Source: Phoronis australis
Taxonomy: Eukaryota; Phoronida; Phoronidae
Length of the DNA: 64,000 bases
Assembly: GCA_002633005.1 (NCBI GenBank)
Contig: NMRA01000134.1
Coordinates: 834,364 to 898,363, forward strand
Reading direction: 5' to 3'
In this document: positions 52,201 to 60,255 of the stretch, piece by piece
Layout of the letters: each line of letters opens with the position of its first letter
Numbering within the stretch: position 1 is the first letter of the stretch
Program-made: the position numbers and the translations under genes
Notes under the pieces: model-generated
Databases searched by the model: none
What the model was told of the DNA's origin: nothing
What the model saw: the letters and a program-made list of their open reading frames with translations, nothing else

Positions 52201-52690
52201 CAGAATGCAGAAATTATCACCATGATTTCATTCAATCAATTTCATGACACATTACCAACCCAAATTATTTCAAACGCAATATTACTCAACATGCCTCTCA
52301 ACAGACACGTAGACTACCGCGCACCCCCGGTTAAAAAAAAACCTTTGTCGTCTTTGTTCATTCCTACTCCTAGTTATTCACGTAGACGCTGTAGCTAAAA
52401 TGTTAAAATATGCAATACTTAAAACACTAGAACTTGAACAATTTGACTTTTCGGTCTTGTAATTATGCGTCACAATTTGAATTAATGACTGGCGAACATG
52501 ATTAAGCGGTACTAAGGCTTAACCTATATGAGAGCCTGTACACCTGAGATACCGTACCTGTAATTAACGTGACCTAGAAAATGGCCGGCGACATGCATGT
52601 TGCTGCCACGACCCAATCCGCTTAAAACTAAATGCGAGTACACTTACCTGCAATTATAAGCAGAAAAGCACTCAGGACCTTCACAGACAT
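21986..52690 (-). CDS. Three-Ig-domain cell-surface protein, probably GPI-anchored (385 aa, complete)
   Basis: Gene-level entry; joined minus-strand exons 52690-52648, 35467-35324, 33132-32911, 31031-30764, 29307-29243, 22641-22497 and 22256-21986 make exactly 385 codons plus TGA, with every junction phase compatible. Residues 1-18 are a signal peptide ending ANA before Q19. Ig domain 1 has Cys44 and Cys117 with Trp59 and a DEGKLITC strand; domain 2 has Cys163, Trp179 and Cys227; domain 3 has Cys283, Trp295/296 and Cys330 in AGVYEC. NVS (126) and NAS (215) are possible N-glycosylation sites. Residues 369-385 are hydrophobic after a DSGKNSG segment and the protein ends there, as expected for a GPI signal. 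It should act at the outer cell surface, in adhesion or recognition; ligand unknown. No specific orthologue is recognised. Confidence 0.88.
22497..22641 (-). CDS. Ig protein exon 6: first half of Ig3
   Basis: 145 nt, acceptor gattgcag, donor gtacgt. It reads VTKLSEDKIIVTVKQGG, then FKAGERVEMTCNIDVFPEPT and IEWW, the B and C strands of an I/C2-type Ig fold. Phase 1 in, phase 2 out; a 240-nt intron separates it from exon 7, so this Ig domain is split between two exons. Confidence 0.93.
24105..24410. repeat. 26-bp minisatellite, about 12 copies
   Basis: Repeats of gcttgtattacagcgcgagaccaagt with a 26-nt period (occasionally 25) start near 24110, 24136, 24162 and so on to 24394. Variation is concentrated at the GCGCG/GCGTG and GACCAAG/GACTAAG positions. 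It sits in the intron between exons 5 and 6. A long open frame over it is a by-product of the repeat. Confidence 0.95.
24935..25692 (+). repeat. Interspersed repeat made of about 145-bp monomers, with a hairpin tail
   Basis: Successive degenerate units each open with a motif like ATTGCCACTAGGTGGC, continue with a GGATCyATyyG segment and a CAAATTTy(a/c)rTGAAAATyC segment, and recur near 25041, 25365 and 25500. The end is tgcccacatataaatatgtgggggca, a hairpin, followed by an A run. The repeat is non-coding and probably SINE-like. CCACTAGGTGGCGG at 25369-25382 fits the CTCF core consensus. Confidence 0.65.
26990..27440 (+). repeat. Dispersed repeat family, copy 1
   Basis: Begins around CCAAATTTGGAACATCGTA with CTCAGAAATG following and ends with CTAAATTTTCCTAAAAAG ... 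GGTCACAAGGTC ... GGTATAAA ... AAATTCTACAGTTTT. The same order of landmarks is seen at 35945-36335 and 42650-43040. Diverged and non-coding; intron 5 of the Ig gene. Confidence 0.55.
27713..27808. repeat. 23-bp minisatellite, about four copies
   Basis: Four near-identical copies of ttttgtacttgatgatcccagca, the first slightly truncated at cccattttgtacttgatgatcccagc. Confidence 0.95.
29243..29307 (-). CDS. Ig protein exon 5: end of Ig2
   Basis: 65 nt, acceptor gttacag, donor gtgagg. The G at its start completes R226, then CTLKNAIGDQQSMDSSTLKVQ with Cys227 closing domain 2. Small exon, but phases (2 in, 1 out) and the Y-x-C context fix it. Confidence 0.9.
29610..30640 (+). repeat. Interspersed monomeric repeat, further copies with hairpin tail
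   Basis: Contains GCCAAATTTCATCAAAATCTG-type segments followed by TTTTGAGATATCGAG and, at 30371-30400, the tail gcgcccacatgtgtggtcgc plus an A run. A second set of monomers starts directly after it with TGGCCACCAGATGGCAC (30402-30417) and continues past 30534 (TTGCCACTAGGGTGCAC). CCACCAGATGGCAC at 30404-30417 fits the CTCF core consensus. Same family as 24935-25692. Confidence 0.6.
30764..31031 (-). CDS. Ig protein exon 4: most of Ig2
   Basis: 268 nt, acceptor tcttgtttcag, donor gtgctg. It encodes KPESPVISADADLSKLTEGD, then VVELTCIGIVGRPYNEKDAV, TWTYVDEQ, and ends YRFNASASDNNARYR. Cys163 and Trp179 are the B-strand cysteine and core tryptophan of domain 2. The donor is less canonical than the others, but the frame and the cysteine in the next exon require it. 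Confidence 0.92.
31680..32110 (+). repeat. Interspersed monomeric repeat, degenerate copies
   Basis: Monomer landmarks recur (AAATTACCATAAAGTGGCACTGCAG near 31704, AAATTGCCATTACC near 31946, ACTACCACAAGGGGGCACAAC near 32076). The motif at 32080-32093 (CCACAAGGGGGCAC) differs by one base from the CTCF core consensus. The open frame across 31718-32047 follows from repeat composition and has no domain. Confidence 0.5.
32911..33132 (-). CDS. Ig protein exon 3: second half of Ig1
   Basis: 222 nt (74 codons), acceptor tctttcttcag, donor gtatgt, phase 1 in and out. It encodes NKMFKISFDSGVYDKTRRYV, FSSETLDGKSQMTIKNLMFK, DEGKLITCDVETAKANNVSN and RLEVRVD, including Cys117 that pairs with Cys44. This is the V-type or I-type lower sheet of the first domain. 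Its acceptor-side intron is copied exactly beyond the assembly gap. Confidence 0.94.
33133..33262. repeat. 130-bp exact direct duplicate, copy 1 (intron side of exon 3)
   Basis: Identical over 130 bp to 33814-33943. It starts exactly at the minus-strand splice acceptor of exon 3 and extends into the intron. Exact identity next to a gap suggests an unresolved contig overlap or allelic duplicate. Confidence 0.97.
33798..33813. other. Assembly gap (16 N)
   Basis: Run of 16 N in intron 2 of the Ig gene. The true size of the gap is unknown. Confidence 0.99.
33814..33943. repeat. 130-bp exact direct duplicate, copy 2 (abuts the gap)
   Basis: Begins on the first base after the N run and repeats 33133-33262 exactly, including branch/acceptor sequence tctttcttcag on the minus strand. 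The base after the acceptor would lie in the gap. Confidence 0.97.
35324..35467 (-). CDS. Ig protein exon 2: signal cleavage site and first half of Ig1
   Basis: 144 nt, acceptor tttgtctttcag, donor gtaaat, phase 1 in and out. It encodes AANAQFKLSVVVNHAVDQPL, then YEGKDAVFECAYTVEGG and EVVWRFD. The A-N-A|Q sequence is a good signal peptidase site; Cys44 and Trp59 are the B-strand cysteine and C-strand tryptophan of domain 1. The 2.2-kb intron to exon 3 splits the domain. Confidence 0.93.
35945..36335 (+). repeat. Dispersed repeat family, copy 2
   Basis: Shows CCAAATTTGGCAAACTTCGG, CTGTTAAATTTTACTAAAAA, GATGGTCCAATTTATGGTAT and AAATTCTACGGTTTGG in the same order as copies at 26990 and 42650. 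Diverged, non-coding, intron 1 of the Ig gene. Confidence 0.55.
36407..37050. repeat. About 54-bp tandem repeat interrupted by a transposon
   Basis: Units of the form tgactgctaa-aaactctgatgac-agagtgagcaaggtacgaagacc recur four to five times. The fourth unit is split by the element at 36581-36983; the remainder of the unit resumes at 36984. Confidence 0.75.
36581..36983. mobile_element. 403-bp fold-back DNA transposon with 3-bp target duplication
   Basis: Ends AGTCCCGTTAAGACATCAA and TTGAAGTGTAAACGGCACT are inverted repeats. Inner arms also pair: AACTGACACAGGGCAAATTG near 36617 against the reverse complement of CAATTTGCTCTGTGTCAGT near 36891. The trinucleotide tct flanks both sides, and removal of the element plus one tct restores the tandem repeat unit. 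The open frames inside carry no transposase motif, so it is non-autonomous. A 3-bp duplication fits PIF/Harbinger or CACTA-type elements. Confidence 0.75.
37440..38467. mobile_element. 1.03-kb non-autonomous DNA transposon with terminal inverted repeats
   Basis: Starts ACCGTATTCGCCCTAATAAG and ends with the inverse CTTATTAGGGTGAATACGGT; the arms match at 23-24 of 25 bases. Both sides are flanked by aaat (37436-37439 and 38468-38471). Further GCGCTTATT/GGGTGCTTATAGG echoes occur near the 3' end. No open frame of meaningful length lies inside. It is in intron 1 of the Ig gene. Confidence 0.85.
39976..40620. repeat. Diverged tandem duplication with GGGGTACGTACACTAC motifs
   Basis: A unit of roughly 320 bp beginning ATCTACTGAGAG (about 39976 and 40297) contains ATTCAAAGAGA, AAATATAGGG, ACACAAATGCTAATATTTCA and TTTTAACCTA in the same order in both copies. 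The motif GGGGGTACGTACACTAC and close variants recur at about 39652, 40227, 40243, 40405, 40564, 40586 and 40737. Confidence 0.8.
41479..41552 (+). repeat. Possible tRNA-like SINE head
   Basis: GAGATTTAGCTCAGACACCC resembles a tRNA 5' half and GGTTTGATTCC a B box, closed by GATCTC. Spacing is compatible with a pol III promoter but the fold is poor. Confidence 0.3.
42650..43055 (+). repeat. Dispersed repeat family, copy 3
   Basis: Shows CCAAATTTGGTCAGATCATA, CTCAGAAATC, GTTCAATTTTGTTGAAAA, ACGTGGTATAAAGTCAAAAC and CTCAATTTCTACAGGC in the order seen in copies at 26990 and 35945. Intron 1 of the Ig gene. Confidence 0.55.
43100..52640. other. Remainder of intron 1 of the Ig gene: no exon recognised
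   Basis: Long AT-rich intronic stretch with unsupported short frames on both strands. Partial direct repeats occur at about 47283-47336 and 47398-47445 (agtgggaatagttgaaatgtgtgtt). A G run lies at about 50338-50350. No gene is supported. Confidence 0.55.
45186..45300. repeat. Minisatellite with palindromic units, four copies
   Basis: Four copies of AATGAACAAGGGGCTAGTTCATT (one with GAGC instead of GAAC, one with GCTC) at about 29-31 bp intervals. Each unit is itself an inverted repeat: AATGAAC and GTTCATT around AAGGGGCTA. Confidence 0.9.
52648..52690 (-). CDS. Ig protein exon 1: start codon and signal peptide
   Basis: ATG at 52690-52688 begins MSVKVLSAFLLIIA, a compact signal peptide, followed by donor gtaagtg in phase 1 that joins exon 2 across a 17.2-kb intron. 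The frame is open further upstream to another ATG at 52846, but those 52 residues are charged, lack any domain and would bury the signal sequence, so I place the start at 52690 and regard the rest as 5' UTR. Confidence 0.88.
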
Positions 52691-52797
52691 AGCTGTAGCT
52701 TTTTCGTGATAAGTTAACTCGCTACAACTTACGCGTCTCAACGACCGCTCGAATGTGGAAACCGGCAACTTCACAGGTACAGCCCGCCGCACAATTG

Positions 52798-52807
52798 GCG
52801 CATGCGC
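52798..52807. promoter_or_regulatory. NRF-1-like palindrome GCGCATGCGC near the Ig gene start
   Basis: A perfect GCGCATGCGC palindrome 108 nt upstream of the start codon, in a locally CpG-rich stretch. This matches the core of the NRF-1 site common in animal TATA-less promoters. No TATA box was recognised. The transcription start is not known, so the site could fall in the promoter or the 5' UTR. Confidence 0.4.
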
Positions 52808-52849
52808 AAATTTGGGGTTCACTACAAGGGGTTCCCGACTGTCCATATT

Positions 52850-54850
52850 CTTCGTCTAATTGTTTCCAAAAAACATACGGGTGTGACATTATTTAAAGCA
52901 ACAAACAAAATGATTTACAGAACAGCAACGGTTACTTCCTGAGAAGCACGTTGTTTATAATAGTGGAGAAAATGTAGAATTTTCTAGTTACAGGCGGATT
53001 CAACTTAGGGACCCACGGCAAAATTCATTTCCCCTCAAAAATTATACCGGTTGCCGTCATAGCGATTCAGGGCCAGGGTTTCTTTGTGGAGTATATGTGG
53101 CATGTGATCTGAGCCTGAGACGAGAAAGTTTATTAAATCACCGGCGCATTCACTACTAAAGTGTAGGCCCTACCACGGCATTTCTCAACTAAGTCATGGT
53201 TCACACGGTATCGGACAGGTACCCGGCGATGTACACGCGGCAGCCGAGGATTAAAGGGTTTCTTGTAAGAGAATTTTAAATAAAGTGTCTCGTTCTAATA
53301 GATGATGCTTGTGGAATTTTAATTATGGTAATAACGAGTCCGTAGTCACAGTGACGAATGATGATGAAAGAATTTGTTAGAAAAGGTCGAGTGACTTTTT
53401 ATGCAAGATCCCCACACTCAATCGGGCGGCTGCAGATTCTTCGCCAACGAGCTGAACTCTCTAGAAATGTGCATTGGCTTTTATAGTGCTAACTCATTAG
53501 GGCTGAAAAGTTGGGTAATGGGAATCAGTCGACATCGCAACCCGGTGCGCTCCTATTAAAAAGTGGAGTACCCATTCCAGCGCAATTTACTAAGTACCAT
53601 CATGGCTTCAAATTGGACAGAACCGACAGGTAGACTTGAGAATATGGATTTTGGCGGTACATACACTGAGAATGAACCGGCATAAAAATTACTTTCATAA
53701 TAAACAGAAGATATTGAATTTCCCGCTGCAGGCTCTCAGCCAAACAGTTATGCCAAATTTCTACTAAAATTATATGCTGTTCTTTCAGCCGGGCGAGTTT
53801 CCCATCGTCGTGCGTGAATTTTATCTTCGTTTGTCATGAGATTTTCAAGAAGTCTCCCCATCATTGCCTAAGACTAATAGAAGGTCATAAGGCTGTTGAT
53901 AAAAGATTGTTGCTAAAGGAGCATTTTCCTTTATATTAATTGTCACTGATAAACTGGCAACTCGATCACAGCCGGGATAGGGTCAATTTATTTGAATAAA
54001 AAGTGAACACTCACACGCGCACCTACAGTAGAAGACAACTTCGGTTATTTTGACCACTTCGATGGCGTGAACAAATACGTCAAATTGAGGAAGACATCCA
54101 TAGCCGCAACAGTCTAAAGTTATTATTAACTTCACATGAGTTTATATTGTCAACCATCATGCCGGCGATTTTCGCCCTTTTTCATTTTGCACACATGTAT
54201 TGTTGTCAGTTCTCGTGTTCTCTATAGTTTCTACAATGATGGACAAAGTTACCAAGCCAATTGAAACAATCTCCTCAGTTTCCAGCGCCCAGAGTGGCCG
54301 CCGGGTTGCTCCTTTTTTGATGTTTACGGTGAACTGCAACTTAGTTACGCGTTACAGATAGAAAAAACGCGGTGTTTACCCTTGTTGAACCCCAGTATTG
54401 ATGAGTCATATCAAGGCCTGACAGCGTCGCTTCTAAAGTAGGTCACGTGTCATCCATGAGATCAATAAATTAGTGCTATCTTGGAAATTATTTTCATATT
54501 TGGATGCTAGTCAACAAGATTGTCGAGTCAAATAACTCAAACAAATGCCTTTCGCATGGGACATACGGTGTGCCTGCTAAGGTGAAAATAAAAATCGTTT
54601 TTGACTGAGAACAATGGTTAAAAACGCGTATTGTAATGACAAAGGTGTGCAGAACGAGGCTGCTAGTATTGTATCTTTTGTTTGACTCGAATTGGGCATT
54701 TTATTCCTGTGGCGGCCACCCTTTCTATAGAGCCAAGGTAATAGGTACAGTCTGTTACAGGAATTTGAACAATCGGACTGTCGCCATAAAACATTGTAAT
54801 ACACACAAGCTCAGAGCTTTGGGCCGTCAAGATTTTGGCGTTAATTTACG
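52850..54850. other. Upstream flank of the Ig gene: no recognisable gene
   Basis: No conserved open frame, repeat array or RNA gene recognised. Sequence is moderately CpG-containing near 53200-53600. Confidence 0.45.
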
Positions 54851-54857
54851 ACTACGT

Positions 54858-54958
54858 GTTTCCCAGTCCTGCCCTGAGTTCAGTGACGCAAGGACCCCAC
54901 TACAAAACAAGACGCGAGAGTGATGGGAGACATTGCCGTGTAGCGTTAATGAACTCTA
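54858..54958 (+). repeat. Dispersed repeat pair, copy 1
   Basis: Shares the order TCCTGCC, TTCAGTgACGC, AGGACC, AAAACAAGAC, GCGAGAG, GAGAcATTGC with 59420-59505. Diverged and non-coding. Confidence 0.5.
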
Positions 54959-54971
54959 CCCTGAGTCACCA

Positions 54972-55130
54972 GTGGCGGATTTAGAGGGGAACAAGGCCAG
55001 GGGGCCATGCCCCCAAAAATTTTCCCAGATTCCATTTTGTAGTTCAGGGGTGCGAATGCCTGACGGGCAAAATCCTAGCTAATACTCTGCCCTGGCCTCC
55101 ACTAACTCAAAATCCTGGATCCGCCCTTGG
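54972..55130. mobile_element. CAGTGGCGGATT inverted-repeat element, copy 3
   Basis: Starts CAGTGGCGGATTTAG and ends CTGGATCCGCCCTTG, about 160 bp, with gtcac immediately outside both ends as a 5-bp target duplication. An internal CAGGGGGCCATGCCCCC palindrome resembles that of the copy at 16347. No coding capacity. Confidence 0.7.
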
Positions 55131-57200
55131 TCACTGAGAAAACGTCGATCAGTCTTCACTCAACACAACAGCGACGGAAGGTGGTTTGATGACTGACCAT
55201 TACAACTTCAGAAGAGTTTTTAGTGTCCCGCCATCCTCATTACTCCTCACAGGCGCCATTTTATTATTTCAATGTGAAACTCAGTTGGGCGAAAAAGCTA
55301 ACTGAAAATCGGGAAACTTCCGAAAAAAACGCAAGGGAACAATTGACAGAACGAGTGCCTGTTGCGTCCACAATGGTTAAAGGCATTCGAAACGCGAGTT
55401 TTCGTTCACTTATTCTTCGACTAATGTTTTTAAAACAGAATTGCTGACCCTTAAAACCTTGCCGTTTTTTCATATCTTGACCACAGAAACGCAGTATGTA
55501 CATAAGAAAATGGCTAGACATTTTTCTTTTTTTTTAGTAACATTACATGATTTTATAAACGTGGTCATTTTAAAACATGACATCCGAATTCTGTTGATTC
55601 TGCTGCAGGGTAGCTACCACGAAAACGGTTCTGATCAAGTGTTTTTTAACCCGACCGACTAAGCTGTCGAAATTGAAGCCTGCCGAAATGCAGAATGCTG
55701 AAGTCTTCATCTTTTCGAAAACCTGCTGGAGTTCTCAGGTTAAAAATAATAGCCGAAAATCTGACACCCCGGCCAATGCTCAATCCGCATAACATGTTTC
55801 AGAGGTAAATATTTTTACAAAACTTCTTATGATATGTATCTAAACTGAAAATGATGCAATGTTTGTGCACAATAGTTGGTAATGAAACTGTACGATATTC
55901 ACGCATTGCATATTTTTCTGAAGTCAAGGTTTTATACAATAAAATAGCATTGCACGACATTCACGCATTGCGTTTTACTGTAGTCAAGTCTCTAAAACAT
56001 TCCGCTGTAACACTAGACATACACGTAACAAACTTTCCTCGGGAAAGCACAAAATGTGGACTCGTGCGTTTGGCCTTATTTCCTTAGGAAAAAACGTATA
56101 TCGAATTTAGTCTTTTACCCTCATAAAATCGGCTCGACTGGGATAGGATTCTATTTCCGTTACCACGAAGAACATCGAAGTCATCAGCGATTCAAGAAAA
56201 CACTCTAGGGTTCGTTTGGGTTACGAGACCGATTTCATCACGCGAGTTTTAAGACCCGTTACGATTTACCAGCTAAATTGGACGATATGCAGTCTCGATA
56301 CCCGTTCCTTACATCAACTTAGAAAACAAGATTGTGAGTTTCGTCAGTCGAAAGATATCCCTAAAATATCAACATTGCTTAACTTCAAGTCCTGTTTGTG
56401 TTTCTCTAATTTTACATTTTTTTAGGTGGGACAGGTTTCTGCGAAAATCTCATTACACATGACAGGAGTTGGAGCTTATGTATTCGTCTTTGTAGCTGTA
56501 GCGTGAGTACCCACAATGCACAATTCAGCCGTCACTCACTACGTCAGCCATTTTAGGTGGCGGTGCACCCACCCCAAAAAATAAAAATCAAACTTAAAAT
56601 TCCATGTGCTCATTCAGGGGGTAGGGCTCGGGGGCTTGAACAAGTCCCCCCAGTTGGTGAAGTGGGCAAAAAGGTCCGCCTCAGGGAAACAAAAACTCCG
56701 AAAAAAGCAGAAAACGAGACAAAAGTCCACTAAAAAGACAGGAACTACCAAAATTCGGCGAATGCACAGCTCATAGTTCTGAACGTACCCTGTGAATCTT
56801 AGTAAAAGGTTCACATTCTCAAAAATTCGAACCCCTATTTCTATGCTGGGTGCGTGCATGAATTCATATTCATTTCAGTTAACTTTGAACATATTTGGAG
56901 TTGTGTCGAATGATCATTATATCAGTTTATGTTTGAACAGAATTAATTTGCCATTTTATGAAGTTTTTAACTGCAATGAGGAGGAAAGAGTATCGTACAC
57001 GCAATATTCACCTTAAATGTCCAGTCGATGAATGTTACTCATATCCCAACGTATCCTGGCGGATCTAGAACACCAGGAGTGGGCCAGACTACAATGTCCA
57101 AATGTTAGACGTTCGTAATAGTCATGGAATCAGCATGCCCCCCTGATCCCGCTCGGCCACCCATCAATAATCAGCGTAATACACAGAGAAGTGAACTTCA
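55131..57200. other. No recognisable gene
   Basis: Short frames only. A two-copy tandem motif (attcacgcattgc followed about 20 nt later by agtcaag) occurs at about 55896-55990. Otherwise nothing supported. Confidence 0.45.
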
Positions 57201-57204
57201 GTGG

Positions 57205-57498
57205 TGAATTTATTTTTTTTTATCGGTCCGTGACATCAATATTGCACCCTTTGACACAATTTTCGCTTTTACAGGCAGATAAAAGAAAGTTTCCTGTTGG
57301 TGAATATATCTTTTTTATCAGTCCGTGACATCAATATTGCACCCTTCGACACAATTTTCGCTTTTACAGGCAGGGAAAAGAATGTTCCCTGTTGGCGAAT
57401 ATATCTTTTTATCAGTCCGTAACATCAATATTGCACCCTTCAACACAATATTCGCTTTTACAGGCAGATAAAAAATGTTCCCTGCTTCCTGTTGAAAT
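57205..57498. repeat. About 95-bp tandem repeat, three copies
   Basis: Copies begin near 57205, 57301 and 57396 and share TCCGTGACATCAATATTGCA, CAATTTTCGCTTTTACAGGC and TGTTCCCTGTTGG. The copies differ by scattered substitutions and small indels. Confidence 0.93.
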
Positions 57499-58534
57499 CT
57501 CTTAGTGATGGCGTGTCTGACACTGTTATGACGCACTAGGCGATTTGGAGCCGGAAACAAGAAAACACAAGATGACGCAAGTCTTCGCGCGAAATATTTG
57601 AAGCACATGATCACACTAGTTTATTTAACGATATTCTTACGTCTACAAAACTTTAACCGGTACATAGCCCGGTGGCACGGCAAATGTTCAAGTGTTTTAT
57701 AACAACTGGTCTAGTCATTTCAATTTTGGCATTTGAATTTTGTTTAGATCTAAAAAGTCAAAACATCTGAAGTTTAAACTTGTCTGACTAATTCCCTGAC
57801 GAGGAGGAATGAGGCAACCAGAGGAAAAGATAACGGCGAATCACGCGATACCAGGAACACATGTGACGCTACATTTTTGCGTCCCTACAGTCACACAACG
57901 ACCACGTTAACTAACGGTGATCAATGTATTTCGCCCAAAACGCAATTTTATTAAACAGGAAATCCCTTCATTTCTCATGAACAATTTTGATCCGAGTTTC
58001 ATCTCATAACTACAACTATATGCAACGCAGAAAGCGTTAGTGCTAAAATTTGTATTATTTCATGTTACGTGTTCAATTACAACTGATTTAAATTCACTCA
58101 GGTCAAAACTTCCCGTCTTTTGTAAAAACACCATAGGATTATATCAAAGTAGCTGATACTTGAGGAGTAATGATGAATTTTAACTACTGCAGGCTAAGTC
58201 TAGTTAACACTCATTGTATAGGATGTCTGCTACCGCGCCGAGTCCGAAATATAAACACAAGTTTGAAATAGTCTATCTATGAAAAAAGAAATCATTTGGG
58301 GGGTAAGGTAACATTTTTGCACACGTGTTATAGCTAAGTCACGAGTATGTCATGAACAATCAAACTGGGATAAACAGCTCGTTAGAGCAAATTTTACAGC
58401 GCAGCGTTATCAGGTGACGAGCAAGGAATCAGAAACAATGTCAGACTACTAGCGTCATCTATTTTACAATGCACATCGAGTCAGACTGGAGCACGATTGT
58501 AATCAGTGGGCGTCGGAGGCCAAAATGGCTGAAA

Positions 58535-58745
58535 TTTACGCACGCAAATTTCGACGGTGTAAATTAGTTATTATACCGTAGGGCCTACATACAATACTTA
58601 ACGCGTAAATTATTTACTACTCACGTAAATCAGTTTTTGTCAATCAATTATTTGCGGCAAATTTAAAACTTTTTAATGGCGTAAATTAATCATTAAATTA
58701 CTTGTGCAATTTATGGCCGTGAATAATTAATTTACGTCATCAAAA
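58535..58745. repeat. Cluster of GCGTAAATTA motifs in both orientations
   Basis: GTAAATTA or GCGTAAATTA occurs at about 58558, 58602, 58625 and 58680 and inverted forms TAATTTACG/AATTTACGC at about 58531 and 58728, with many TAATTAAT runs. Could be a decayed fold-back element. Confidence 0.4.
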
Positions 58746-59419
58746 GTTGTTTATGGTATGGTCGAATTTTGCATATGCATGATTGTTAATGTTTACTAGG
58801 TATCTACCTACCTATCTCTGTTCGGTGCTCGAACACCTCTGAATTCAGATGTTTGCCTTCGTTTTTTTTTCTTCAGTGTACGAAAAGTCTTTTTTAGTAA
58901 ATCATCATTTAAATGATGACTTACGGCCAAGATGCGTCTCTTTGGTATTATCACATGTCAACTTGGATGTTTTTGCTGTTATTCATTCCTACATGTATTG
59001 CTTGTAGATTAAATATAAACTTGTCTAATTTCATTGTCAACGATAGCCCAGCCGGAAAACGCATGCTCGTCGAATGGGATAAACTTCTTTAAAATACTAG
59101 CTTTGACCTGAGCAAAATCCGCCTTTTCTGTAATTTAATTACAAAATCGCCGATTCTCGTCGTTGTTTGCCAGATATTCGCTGCAATAAGGGTCAGTGAC
59201 TTTACTTAAGTTTATCAGATGAATATGCCTTTGCGTATTCCGAATAACTTTTACCTCAAACAGACGCTCAGCAGGTTTAGTACGATCTCATTGGTCGAAC
59301 CCGCATGAAACACCCACCATCGCAGCCAAATGCTCTGCCGGCGAGGCTAACTCAAACTTAATAAATGGGTTTAGCGCTGAACCCGCTGAGCGTCTGTGTG
59401 AGTTCTGGGTTACTCCTGC

Positions 59420-59510
59420 CTCCCGTTCAGTAACGCTAGGACCTCGTTAAAAAGCAAGACTTCGCGAGATTACGTGAGATATTGCGTGTATTTTAAATGA
59501 GAACACATGA
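59420..59510 (+). repeat. Dispersed repeat pair, copy 2
   Basis: Related to 54858-54958 (TTCAGTAACGCTAGGACC, AAAGCAAGAC, GAGATATTGC). Diverged and non-coding. Confidence 0.5.
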
Positions 59511-60179
59511 CTTTGACTAGGTGTAAGCTAGGTTCTAGCGTAGGTCCTAGCGTCTACTGAACGCACGCCTAACTTTATCATTAGTAGCAGGAAGAGATGG
59601 TTATCTCTTCCTGTTAGTAGCTATCAGGCTGATACGTGAGAATTTTGACCACAGCCGCAGTGCTTCCCTCTGTATTACACAGTACAAAGTACAACGATGC
59701 CTGCAGTACATCGATGATGTGTTGTGATGATTCATGAGGGAATTTCAACAAATTCATCATCATCAACCACACGCAACATCCAGTCCACCGTACAAAAGAT
59801 GACACTCTCCCAGTGCATACATCAGTTTCACAATACATCCCGCAGATTAACCAATACGGTACCTTAACTATACAAACCAGCCCAGGCCTACATACAGGAG
59901 AACGCTTCCTTAAGAAGTTTGCGTTTTTATAAAATGGGAAGACCAAGCTGTTCAACTCCGAAGGCGTGAAAACCAGGCAGAATCAAGAGGCCTGGAATCT
60001 AAAGAAACCACTCCGTTCACATGCCAATTACAGATGTGGCCGTGATGGCAAGGGACGCATGGCTTGACTCGCGATTAAAACCTGCCCACCTGACCTCTTG
60101 TGAGTTGTAAGAACCAAAATATAATTGGCATTTTACGGCAGGTACCAACTCGGATCTATACTCGCGTTACCACTCTCTG

Positions 60180-60255
60180 TCAGTGTGTATATGTGTGTGT
60201 ATGTGTATGAACGTGCGTTCGCGCGCGCGCGCGCGCGTGTGTGTGCGTGTGAGTA
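60180..60255. repeat. GT/CG dinucleotide microsatellite
   Basis: A (GT)n-like tract passes into (CG)n at about 60217-60237 and back into (GT)n. Potentially Z-DNA-forming. The open frame through it is an artefact. Confidence 0.95.

Noticed and set aside
59614-59955. 113-codon minus-strand frame
   Set aside because: Translation shows no family features and no splice or promoter context.
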